Source: Mucilaginibacter mallensis
Lineage (GTDB): Bacteria; Bacteroidota; Bacteroidia; Sphingobacteriales; Sphingobacteriaceae
DNA: 64,000 bases
Assembly (NCBI RefSeq): GCF_900105165.1
Contig: NZ_LT629740.1
Location: forward strand, 186,001-250,000
Direction: 5' to 3'
Positions 25,742 to 33,367 of the stretch are shown one piece after another (the stretch's first letter is position 1; every line of letters starts with the position of its first letter). Below the pieces are notes generated by a model. It had not been told where the DNA came from. It saw nothing but the letters and a program-made list of their open reading frames with translations, and did not search any database. Both the position numbers and the translations under genes were made by a program.

Positions 25742-26713
25742 ATGAAAGCAGCAATATTATACGCACCCGGCACAACACCAAAGTATGGTGATTTTGCCGA
25801 TCCGATAGTACAGAATGATAATCACCTATTAATAAATGTAAAAGCAGCGGCTGTTAAGAACCTTGACAAAGGTATAGCCAGCGGTCAACATTATTCCAGC
25901 GGAGCACACACGCAGGAGCCACGCACCTTAGGCATGGATGGTGTTGGTGTTTTAGCTGATGGCACACGGGTATATGGCTTTGGCGTTACCGGCATGATAG
26001 CCGAAAAAGGTATTATCGACAAAAGAAGGATGGTGAAAATACCTGCCGGGCTCGATGATATAACCGCCGCAGCATTACCAAACGCAGTTATGGGTGCCGG
26101 AGCGGCCATACATTACCGGGCAAAATTACAGCCGGGCGAAGTAGTTTTAATTAACGGCGCAACTGGTGTAACAGGTATGGTTGCCGTACAGCTTGCCAAA
26201 CACTACGGCGCTAAAAAGGTAATAGTAACCGGCAGAAATGCGGAATCACTTCATAAACTGCTCTCTTTAGGTGCCGATGAGATCATTTCCCTGAAACAGG
26301 ACGACGAGCAGATTATTAAACAGGTAAAAGAATTGCATGCCGCTACACCAATTGATGTAGTGATAGATTATATATGGGGTCACCCTGCCGAACTGGTACT
26401 TGCAGCCTTACAAGGCACAGGCAGTACAACCCACAAGGTTCGCTACGTAACCGTTGGCGCTATGGCCGGCGATAAAATAAGCCTTTCATCAGGTACATTA
26501 AGAAGCTCTGATATTGAAATATCAGGCTCAGGATTGGGCAGCGTTAATGCTGATGATATGAAGCGTTTATTTACCGAGATGGTGCCCGAAATGTTCCAGC
26601 TGGCAGCAGATGGCAAGCTAAAGATAGAAACCGAAACACTTGAACTGAAAGATATTGAAACTGCCTGGGATAAAGAGATCCCCAGCGGGAAGAGGTTGGT
26701 GATATTAATCTAG
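25742..26713 (+). CDS. Zinc-independent MDR (quinone oxidoreductase-like) protein
   Basis: 323 aa medium-chain dehydrogenase/reductase. The GroES-like N-domain (about 1-115) lacks the zinc-ligand cysteines, and the Rossmann domain has the NADP-binding stretch LINGATGVTGMVAVQLAKHYGAKKVIVTG. This suggests an NADPH-dependent quinone or enone reductase; the substrate is unknown. It lies 61 bp after the Crp/Fnr gene. A bidirectional terminator and word palindrome W4 separate it from the convergent catalase. Confidence 0.82.
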   Translation: MKAAILYAPGTTPKYGDFADPIVQNDNHLLINVKAAAVKNLDKGIASGQHYSSGAHTQEPRTLGMDGVGVLADGTRVYGFGVTGMIAEKGIIDKRRMVKIPAGLDDITAAALPNAVMGAGAAIHYRAKLQPGEVVLINGATGVTGMVAVQLAKHYGAKKVIVTGRNAESLHKLLSLGADEIISLKQDDEQIIKQVKELHAATPIDVVIDYIWGHPAELVLAALQGTGSTTHKVRYVTVGAMAGDKISLSSGTLRSSDIEISGSGLGSVNADDMKRLFTEMVPEMFQLAADGKLKIETETLELKDIETAWDKEIPSGKRLVILI

Positions 26714-26856
26714 TCAATAGTCTTTAGTCTAAAGTCGGTAGTCATCGATTAACAATAAACAAAAAGCCATAGCTAAAATTTAGCTATGGCTTTTTGTTTA
26801 TATAGAACGCCCTATTTACTCAGGACTATCGACTTTAGACTAAAGACTAAAAACTA
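26710..26856. repeat. Word-type palindrome W4 enclosing a terminator
   Basis: The left arm (26714-26749) has AGTCTTTAGTCTAAAGTCGG and the right arm (26825-26856) has the complement CGACTTTAGACTAAAGACTA. The terminator 26761-26795 sits between them. The right end touches the TAG stop of the catalase gene (26854-26856). Confidence 0.75.
26761..26795. terminator. Bidirectional terminator between MDR and catalase genes
   Basis: A 15-bp perfect stem AAAAAGCCATAGCTA (26761-26775) pairs with 26781-26795 around a five-base loop. It is flanked by A-run and T-run, so it can act on both strands. Confidence 0.88.
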
Positions 26857-28353
26857 CACCGTCTGCGGCATATGTTTCATAGTTTCACTCAGATCAAGTT
26901 CCAGGCCTTTGGCTATCGCCATGCCTAAACCCACATCAGCCCTGAACCAGTGGCAAAGCTGCCTGTTAACAATAATATCGCGTTTTGGCCCGTCAATACC
27001 ACTCATAGAGTTGGTGATATTGGTGATCAGGTCGTGCTTAGCTTCTTCGCTCATTAAGCGGTATAAATTGCCCGGTTGTGTATAATGATCGTTTTCGCCT
27101 TCAGCATTGCGGTCGTACCAGTCGGCTACTGAATTACCGATATCCCATGCTGGTTCTTTATAGCTTTGGTCGGCTACAATATCATCAAAGCTGTTAGGGA
27201 AATAATTCGGCCCGCTGCCATGGTTGCCATCAACTCTCATCTGGCCATCGCGCTGGTAATTGTTTACCGCGAATGGGCACTTATTAACCGGGATCTGCTC
27301 ATAGTTAGCGCCTAAACGGTGCCTGTGTGCATCAGGGTATGATAGTATACGGCCCTGCAGCATTTTATCAGGTGAATAACCAACACCATCAATTACGTGT
27401 GCCGGTGCAAAAGCAGCCTGTTCTACGTGTGCAAAGTAATTATCCGGGTTTTCATTCAGTTCCAATGTGCCAACATCAATCAAAGGATAATCGCCATGCG
27501 GCCAAACTTTAGTAAGGTCGAATGGATTAAGGTGATATGTTTTGGCATCAGCCTCCGGCATTACCTGTATTTTAAGGCTCCATTTCGGGAAATCGCCATT
27601 ATCAATTGAAGTTAACAGGTCATGCTGTGCGAAATCAGGCGCTTTGCCACGCATTTCGCCAGCTTCCTCATCGGTAAAGTTTTTGATACCCTGTTGGGTC
27701 TTGAAATGGAACTTCACCCAGAAACGCTCATTATTGGCATTGATAAAGGAGAAGGTATGGCTTCCAAAGCCATCCATATGGCGGTAACCGTAAGGCGTAC
27801 CCCGGTCCGACATCAGGATGGTAACCTGGTGTAAACTCTCCGGGTTCAGCGACCAGAAATCCCACATCATGGTTGCGCTTTTAGAGTTGGTATATGGGTC
27901 GCGTTTTTGTGTATGGATAAAATCACCGAACTTTTTAGGATCTTTTATAAAGAATACCGGTGTATTGTTACCTACCAGGTCCCAGTTACCTTCTTCGGTA
28001 TAAAACTTAACCGCAAAACCACGCGGGTCGCGCTCAGTGTCAGCCGAACCCTTTTCGCCGCCAACGGTTGAAAAACGCAGAAAAACTTTGGTTTCTTTAC
28101 CAATGGTATCAAAAACCTTAGCGCGGGTATATTTAGAAATATCGTGTGTAACAGTAAAAGTGCCATATGCGCCCGAACCTTTGGCATGTACTACACGCTC
28201 AGGGATACGTTCGCGGTTAAAATGAGCCATTTTCTCATGTAAAATGAAATCCTGCAGCAATATCGGCCCGCGTGGGCCAAGGGTCATGGAGTTTTCATTT
28301 TCTACGTACGGAATGCCCGATGCCGTAGTAAGCTTCTTTTTGTTTGTTTCCAT
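26854..28353 (-). CDS. katA: Catalase (monofunctional haem, clade 3 type)
   Basis: 499 aa from [22 protein letters not shown]; the ATG eight codons upstream is rejected. It destroys H2O2 in the cytoplasm. The family signature region [20 protein letters not shown] includes the distal histidine, [20 protein letters not shown] is conserved, and the proximal haem ligand tyrosine is in [14 protein letters not shown]. The short length without a C-terminal flavodoxin-like domain indicates a small-subunit catalase. It is divergent from oxyR with an 88-bp shared control region containing an OxyR-like palindrome. Confidence 0.95.
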   Translation of the reverse strand: METNKKKLTTASGIPYVENENSMTLGPRGPILLQDFILHEKMAHFNRERIPERVVHAKGSGAYGTFTVTHDISKYTRAKVFDTIGKETKVFLRFSTVGGEKGSADTERDPRGFAVKFYTEEGNWDLVGNNTPVFFIKDPKKFGDFIHTQKRDPYTNSKSATMMWDFWSLNPESLHQVTILMSDRGTPYGYRHMDGFGSHTFSFINANNERFWVKFHFKTQQGIKNFTDEEAGEMRGKAPDFAQHDLLTSIDNGDFPKWSLKIQVMPEADAKTYHLNPFDLTKVWPHGDYPLIDVGTLELNENPDNYFAHVEQAAFAPAHVIDGVGYSPDKMLQGRILSYPDAHRHRLGANYEQIPVNKCPFAVNNYQRDGQMRVDGNHGSGPNYFPNSFDDIVADQSYKEPAWDIGNSVADWYDRNAEGENDHYTQPGNLYRLMSEEAKHDLITNITNSMSGIDGPKRDIIVNRQLCHWFRADVGLGMAIAKGLELDLSETMKHMPQTV

Positions 28354-28394
28354 ATTTGTAGTTTTTGTATATATCAAACTTCACGATAAAATTT

Positions 28395-28441
28395 CAATAG
28401 AAAAAATCAATAATTACTATATTTGTATAGATAATATCTAT
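28395..28441 (+). promoter_or_regulatory. OxyR-like operator and oxyR promoter between katA and oxyR
   Basis: ATAG-N7-CTAT at 28427-28441 directly abuts the oxyR ATG. A further CTAT lies at 28417-28420, six bases before the ATAG, and an ATAG at 28397-28400, so three or four OxyR tetranucleotides are present with nearly the 7-bp spacing of the E. coli site. A perfect -7 box TATATTTG (28418-28425) lies inside it, which suggests autorepression of oxyR and activation of katA. Confidence 0.6.
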
Positions 28442-29377
28442 ATGACGATAGTTCAGTTCGAATACATTGTAGCGGTTGACACCTACCGCAGTTTTGTTAC
28501 CGCCGCCGAAAAATGTTTTGTTACCCAGCCTACACTCAGCATGCAGGTTCAGAAGCTGGAAAATACGCTGGGTGTTAAGATTTTCGACCGTAGTAAACAA
28601 CCCGTTAGCCCTACCGAAATAGGTATAGAGATCATAGCCCAGGCTCGCACCCTGCTTGCCGAAAGCGAAAAAATAAAGGAAATTATCACCGACAGGCAAA
28701 AAGAATTATCAGGGGAATTAAAGGTAGCTATTATTCCAACAGTTTCACCCTATATACTGCCAAAAATATTGCATGGCTTTGTTGAGAAATATCCGCAGGT
28801 AAAGCTCATTGTATGGGAGCAGACTACCGAAAGCATCATTCAGCAATTAAAAAATGGCACCATTGATTGCGGCATACTTTCAACCCCATTACATGAAAGT
28901 AATTTAAAGGAGATCCCTGTTTTTTACGAGAACTTTGTGGCTTATGTATCTAAAAACAGCAAGCTTTCCAAAAAGAAGAATATCTGCCCCGAAGATATTG
29001 ATATGGAAGAGATATGGGTGTTAAACGAAGGCCATTGCATGCGTGAGCAGGTTTTAAATATTTGCCAGCGCCGCAAATCAACCAAAGGCTTTCAGCATTT
29101 TGAGTATAATACCGGCAGCGTTGAAACCCTGAAACGCATGGTGGATCAGAATAATGGCGCCACCATCCTGCCTGAGCTGGCATTGGCCGATCTCAGCGAC
29201 CGCCAGTTAGATAAAGTGCGCTATTTCAGATCACCTGAACCGGCCCGTGAGGTGAGCATTGTTGTGCAGAATAACTTTCTGAAAAAACGCATGATAGATG
29301 CCCTTAAAAATGAGATCCTGGAGCTTGTTCCTAAGCGAATGCGCAGCAAAAAGAAAAAAGAAGTGATTGATATTTAA
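28442..29377 (+). CDS. oxyR: OxyR-type LysR peroxide-sensing regulator
   Basis: 311 aa, starting MTIVQFEYIVAVDTYRSF; the frame is open further upstream into katA but that extension is not LysR-like. The N-terminal winged HTH (FVTAAEKCFVTQPTLSMQVQ) is followed by a periplasmic-binding-like effector domain. GHCMREQVLNIC matches the redox region of OxyR, where Cys199 and Cys208 form the disulfide (GHCLRDQALGFC in E. coli). It therefore probably senses H2O2 and controls katA and, by shared operator motif, the peroxiredoxin gene at 41794. Confidence 0.9.
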   Translation: MTIVQFEYIVAVDTYRSFVTAAEKCFVTQPTLSMQVQKLENTLGVKIFDRSKQPVSPTEIGIEIIAQARTLLAESEKIKEIITDRQKELSGELKVAIIPTVSPYILPKILHGFVEKYPQVKLIVWEQTTESIIQQLKNGTIDCGILSTPLHESNLKEIPVFYENFVAYVSKNSKLSKKKNICPEDIDMEEIWVLNEGHCMREQVLNICQRRKSTKGFQHFEYNTGSVETLKRMVDQNNGATILPELALADLSDRQLDKVRYFRSPEPAREVSIVVQNNFLKKRMIDALKNEILELVPKRMRSKKKKEVIDI

Positions 29378-29404
29378 TTCATTACCGTCTTATTTATAAT
29401 TAAT

Positions 29405-29457
29405 CTAAACAATTTAGGTGCCGATACCTATATTTGCGCAGTTTTTAATTAGTCTAA
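29405..29457 (+). promoter_or_regulatory. Promoter with possible iron-responsive operators
   Basis: The palindrome CTAAA-CAA-TTTAG (29405-29417) and the 9-bp palindrome TTAG-T-CTAA (29449-29457) bracket a perfect -7 box TATATTTG (29429-29436). Their TTAG/CTAA half-sites resemble DtxR/IdeR-type sites (TTAGGnnAGnCTnnCCTAA). The downstream gene is a siderophore receptor, so iron repression is plausible; this is inference. Confidence 0.45.
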
Positions 29458-29464
29458 ATAAGAT

Positions 29465-31882
29465 ATGTATCTCGGGTTATCTCACAAAACAATTTTTACT
29501 TTAATATTTTCTGCCCTGCTATTTTTCGTGGCGGGACATGTATTTGCCGATGATAATGACGCGGGAAAAGGCACTATTTCAGGTTATGTGTTCACAGAAA
29601 ATAGCAAGCCCGTTGAAAATGTATCTGTTAGTTTAAAAGGCACAAGCTTTGGCTCGGTAACTAATGAAGAGGGAAAATTCCACTTTAAAGCCCCTGCAGG
29701 CAATTATACTTTAGTAGTTAGTCACGTTGGCGTCAAAGCGCAGGAAACAGCGGTTATCATAAAGGCTTCACAAGTCACTATTGTCCCTAATATCATACTT
29801 AGTATTTCTACCAGCGCCTTGCAGCAGGTAACGGTGAATGCCAACAAAACCAACAAGTTCAGTACAAAGAAAAGTGATGACGTGGCAAAAATGCCATTAA
29901 AAAATCTGGAAAATCCGCAGGTTTATACAACCATTACTAAAAGCCTGATAACCGATCAGCTTGCTTTTAGTGAAGATGACGCGCTTAAAAATGCACCAGG
30001 CTTGCAACAAATGTGGAATGCAACAGGCCGTGGTGGTGATGGCGGCAGCTATTATAATTCGCGTGGTTTTATTTTACAGGGCCAGTTAAGAAATGGCCTG
30101 GCAGGTAATATAACCAATACAGTTGATGCCGTTAATATTGAAAGTATTGAAGTACTGAAAGGCCCTTCGGCTACCTTGTTTGGCAGTGCATTAACTTCAT
30201 ATGGGGGGTTAATAAACCGCGTTACCAAAAAGCCTTATGATACAGTTGGCGGCGAAGTATCTTACAGCGCCGGTAACTATCATTTTAACCGTGTAAGCGC
30301 GGATATAAATACGCCCTTAGATGGGCAAAAGAATTTGCTTTTACGTGTAAATACAGCCTTTAATTACCAGGGTTCCTTCCTGACTAATGGATACAACAGA
30401 AATTTCGTATTCGATCCAAGCTTATTATATAAAGTGAACAGCCGATTAACTATTCAGCTGGATGCGGAAATCTCAACAGGGTCAAATACTGCCAATACCA
30501 TATACTTTTTCCCATATGGCGTTAGTATTGCCAGTATAGGTGTAAGTAATGCCAATCAACTAAATGCTAATTACAAAAATTCATATAATAATGGGGATCT
30601 GAGTCAGCGATCAAGAAACGATAATTTTTACGGCGAGGTTAAGTACAAAATATCAGATGAATGGACATCGCAAACCAATTTCTCCGCAACAAATAGCTTT
30701 TCTGATGGCTTTGGCTCATACTATTATTTATTGTCGAAGGATTCAATATCCCGTAACGACCAGTCAACCCGTAACAGCAAAGACCAGTTTATAGAGGTAC
30801 AGCAGAATTTTAATGGCGATTTTAAAATCGGTAAACTCAGGAACCGTTTTGTAGGCGGCTTGGATTACATCAGGAACAACTCAAACCAATTTTTTTTCGG
30901 GAGCTCATTTGATAAGGTATCATTACAGCAACCAACCGCAAGCTATGATAATTTCAACAAAGCCAGTATGGATGCTGTTTATGCTGCCGGAGCCCCTGGT
31001 TTTACCTACCCGATTATATTCAACTCAAACACCTATAGCGGCTATATATCAGATGTGTTGAATATTACCGATCGCTTAATTGCTTCAGCGGCTATCCGTT
31101 TTGATCATTTTAACAATGAAGGTAATTATAGCCCGACAACACAATTAAAAACAGGAGCATATAACCAAAACGCTTTTTCTCCAAAATTTGGCCTGGTGTA
31201 CCAGTTGGTGAAGAATCAGGTATCATTGTTTTCTAATTATCAAAATGGTTTCACTAATGAGCAGGGAACGGATTATGCGGGTAAGCCTTTTAAACCGGAG
31301 CAAGCAAACCAAATTGAAGGCGGTGTTAAATTTGATGTGTTTGCCGGCAAGCTAAGCAGTACATTAAGCTATTACAGCATCAACGTAAAAGATATCATCC
31401 GCCCGTATGACGCGCTTCATTCCATACAGAACGGAACACAGCAAAGCCAGGGCTTTGAGGCCGAAATTATTGCCAATCCGTTTACCGGGTTTAATGTAAT
31501 TACCGGGTTTGCCTATAATGATTCAAAATACAAAAACACTACTGCCGATGTGGATGGCCTGCGCCCTGGTACTGCGGCATCGCCATACTCTGCAAACTTT
31601 TGGCTGAGCTATCGTTTACCACAAGGGGTGCTTAAAGGCTTAGGCCTGGGCTTCGGCGGCAACTACGCGAGTGATAACAAAGTAGTGAACAGCAGAACGC
31701 TGGGTACTTTTACATTACCTGAATATACTGTTTTCAATGCCTCAGCATTTTATGATTTTACCAAATTCAGGGTGGCAGTAAAGATGAACAACATTGGCGA
31801 TGAAAAATATTGGATAGGCTACTCTACCTTTAATCCGCAGCAATTACGCAGTGTTGCCGCAAGTGTTACCTACAAGTTTTAA
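29465..31882 (+). CDS. TonB-dependent siderophore receptor
   Basis: 805 aa. Signal peptide (LIFSALLFFVAGHVFA), carboxypeptidase-regulatory-like beta domain (about 33-110, GTISGYVFTENSKPVENVSVSL), then a plug domain (about 140-255; RGGDGGSYYNSRGF, IESIEVLKGPSATLFGS) and a 22-strand-type barrel ending in VAASVTYKF with terminal Phe. The plug signature fits the FhuE/FcuA class of ferric-siderophore receptors. The ligand is unknown. It is followed after 4 bp by a PepSY membrane protein and has a possible iron-regulated promoter, supporting a two-gene iron-uptake operon. Confidence 0.88.
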   Translation: MYLGLSHKTIFTLIFSALLFFVAGHVFADDNDAGKGTISGYVFTENSKPVENVSVSLKGTSFGSVTNEEGKFHFKAPAGNYTLVVSHVGVKAQETAVIIKASQVTIVPNIILSISTSALQQVTVNANKTNKFSTKKSDDVAKMPLKNLENPQVYTTITKSLITDQLAFSEDDALKNAPGLQQMWNATGRGGDGGSYYNSRGFILQGQLRNGLAGNITNTVDAVNIESIEVLKGPSATLFGSALTSYGGLINRVTKKPYDTVGGEVSYSAGNYHFNRVSADINTPLDGQKNLLLRVNTAFNYQGSFLTNGYNRNFVFDPSLLYKVNSRLTIQLDAEISTGSNTANTIYFFPYGVSIASIGVSNANQLNANYKNSYNNGDLSQRSRNDNFYGEVKYKISDEWTSQTNFSATNSFSDGFGSYYYLLSKDSISRNDQSTRNSKDQFIEVQQNFNGDFKIGKLRNRFVGGLDYIRNNSNQFFFGSSFDKVSLQQPTASYDNFNKASMDAVYAAGAPGFTYPIIFNSNTYSGYISDVLNITDRLIASAAIRFDHFNNEGNYSPTTQLKTGAYNQNAFSPKFGLVYQLVKNQVSLFSNYQNGFTNEQGTDYAGKPFKPEQANQIEGGVKFDVFAGKLSSTLSYYSINVKDIIRPYDALHSIQNGTQQSQGFEAEIIANPFTGFNVITGFAYNDSKYKNTTADVDGLRPGTAASPYSANFWLSYRLPQGVLKGLGLGFGGNYASDNKVVNSRTLGTFTLPEYTVFNASAFYDFTKFRVAVKMNNIGDEKYWIGYSTFNPQQLRSVAASVTYKF

Positions 31883-31886
31883 ATAA

Positions 31887-33047
31887 ATGACTTTCAAAAA
31901 AGTTATACTTTTCATACATCGCTGGCTCGGGTTTATATCCGGGCTGGTGGTGTTAATAGTGAGTATAACCGGCTGTATCTTTTGTTTTCAGGATGAGATA
32001 CAGGATGCGCTTTGCCCTTATCGTACAGTAACTGTACAAAACAGGCCTTATGCCGATCCCTCAGTATTAAAAAGCACAGCTTTAAAAAAATACCCGCGCG
32101 CTACCGCCAGTTACATCTATTATTATGGTAAGGATCGCCCTGCCGCGGTACTGGTAGCCTGGCCCAAGGATGAGTTTACCTTTGTTTACTTAAACCCTTA
32201 TACCGCGCAAATAACCCATACCGAAGTTGCCAGCAAAAACTTTTTTACCATAGTTGAATTCATCCACCTGTATTTATTACTGCCGCCAAAGGCAGGTGCG
32301 CTGGTGGTGGGTATATCGGTCATTATTTTTGTTGTGCTGATGATAACGGGGATCGTTTTATGGTGGCCCAAACGAAAATCAGACCGTAAGCGCAGTTTCA
32401 GCATTAAATGGAACGGCCGCTGGCGCAGGGTAAATTATGATCTGCATAATGTGCTGGGCTTTTATGCAACCAGTATAGCGATTATATTAGCCTTAACGGG
32501 CTTATCCATGACTTTCGACTGGGTGCGTGATGGTATATATAAAACGGCTAACCTGGGTAAGACTTATGCGGCCGAAAAAGTTCTCCCTAAATCAGATTCA
32601 TTAAACAAGGCAATGTTCATAGCAAAGCCTGTTATCGACAGGGCTTTAATAGTTGCAGAGCAAAAATCGCCAAAGGCAGAGATGTTTTTAATTTATGATG
32701 ATGCCACAGCAGCGGGTACCGTTGGGGTAAACGCTTATGCCAAGAGCCTGCATTATGGTAATGCCGATGATTATTATTTTGATAAGTACACGGCAAAGCT
32801 GCTGAAAGATCTACCTGAAACTAAAAAAAGCGTAGGCATGAAGCTGAACGATCTCAACTATGATATACACGTAGGGCAGGCATTGGGATTGCCGGGCAAG
32901 ATTATCGCTTTTTTAGCGAGCCTGATATGCGGTAGTTTACCTGTTACCGGCTTTATAATATGGCTGGGCAAGCGGAAGAAAACCAAAACTAAACAGGTGC
33001 GGACCGTTGTACACCGTAAACTGCATAAGCAATTGGCAAGCCACTAA
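31887..33047 (+). CDS. PepSY-associated membrane protein (putative siderophore-iron reductase)
   Basis: 386 aa with four transmembrane helices (about residues 10-31, 128-153, 188-210, 338-362) bearing conserved histidines (HRWLGFISG, HLYLLLP, YDLHNVLGFY, DIHVGQALG) and periplasmic PepSY-type loops. This is the architecture of PiuB/PepSY_TM proteins, which are linked to reductive release of iron from siderophores. The histidines could ligate haem. It sits 4 bp after the TonB receptor, so the two are almost certainly co-transcribed. A bidirectional terminator follows at 33054-33094. Confidence 0.85.
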   Translation: MTFKKVILFIHRWLGFISGLVVLIVSITGCIFCFQDEIQDALCPYRTVTVQNRPYADPSVLKSTALKKYPRATASYIYYYGKDRPAAVLVAWPKDEFTFVYLNPYTAQITHTEVASKNFFTIVEFIHLYLLLPPKAGALVVGISVIIFVVLMITGIVLWWPKRKSDRKRSFSIKWNGRWRRVNYDLHNVLGFYATSIAIILALTGLSMTFDWVRDGIYKTANLGKTYAAEKVLPKSDSLNKAMFIAKPVIDRALIVAEQKSPKAEMFLIYDDATAAGTVGVNAYAKSLHYGNADDYYFDKYTAKLLKDLPETKKSVGMKLNDLNYDIHVGQALGLPGKIIAFLASLICGSLPVTGFIIWLGKRKKTKTKQVRTVVHRKLHKQLASH

Positions 33048-33053
33048 AAACAA

Positions 33054-33094
33054 AAAACCAGTTTACAACAATAGCTGCAAAACTGGTTTTGTAT
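33054..33094. terminator. Bidirectional terminator
   Basis: The stem AAAACCAGTTT (33054-33064) pairs with AAACTGGTTTT (33080-33090), flanked by A-run and T-rich sequence. It serves the PepSY gene and the convergent small membrane gene. Confidence 0.75.
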
Positions 33095-33116
33095 AAATGA
33101 TTTTTTAAAAGATTGC

Positions 33117-33308
33117 TTATTTGTCTTCGCGGCCTTTAACAAGTACGTTAAGAAAGAAGGCTGCTGATAACAGACCCAGAACGCCGCCAACTAAAGCCCA
33201 TATCATACCAACATCTAAAATTGCACCTGTAAATACACCGGTAATTAATCCTAAAACATAGTAAAGGTAATCGTAGCTTTTTTCTTCCTCTTTTTGATGA
33301 TGTGCCAT
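33117..33308 (-). CDS. Small membrane protein, unknown function
   Basis: 63 aa. The charged N-terminus (MAHHQKEEEKSYDYLYY) is followed by two Gly/Ala-rich hydrophobic segments (about 18-35 and 38-55) and a charged end (KGREDK). The Gly-rich helices resemble YtxH-like or glycine-zipper small proteins, but I cannot assign a family. It ends just before a bidirectional terminator and starts 59 bp after the stop of the upstream PIG-L deacetylase gene on the same strand. Confidence 0.6.
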   Translation of the reverse strand: MAHHQKEEEKSYDYLYYVLGLITGVFTGAILDVGMIWALVGGVLGLLSAAFFLNVLVKGREDK

Positions 33309-33367
33309 ATTGCGTAATTATAAGTTGCAAATTTATATTATTAATGCATTGATGCCTAATGCAAATG

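Noticed and set aside
28244..28441. N-terminal extension of the OxyR frame into the catalase gene
   Set aside because: The extension is antisense to catalase coding sequence and is not LysR-like; the HTH begins right after the ATG at 28442.
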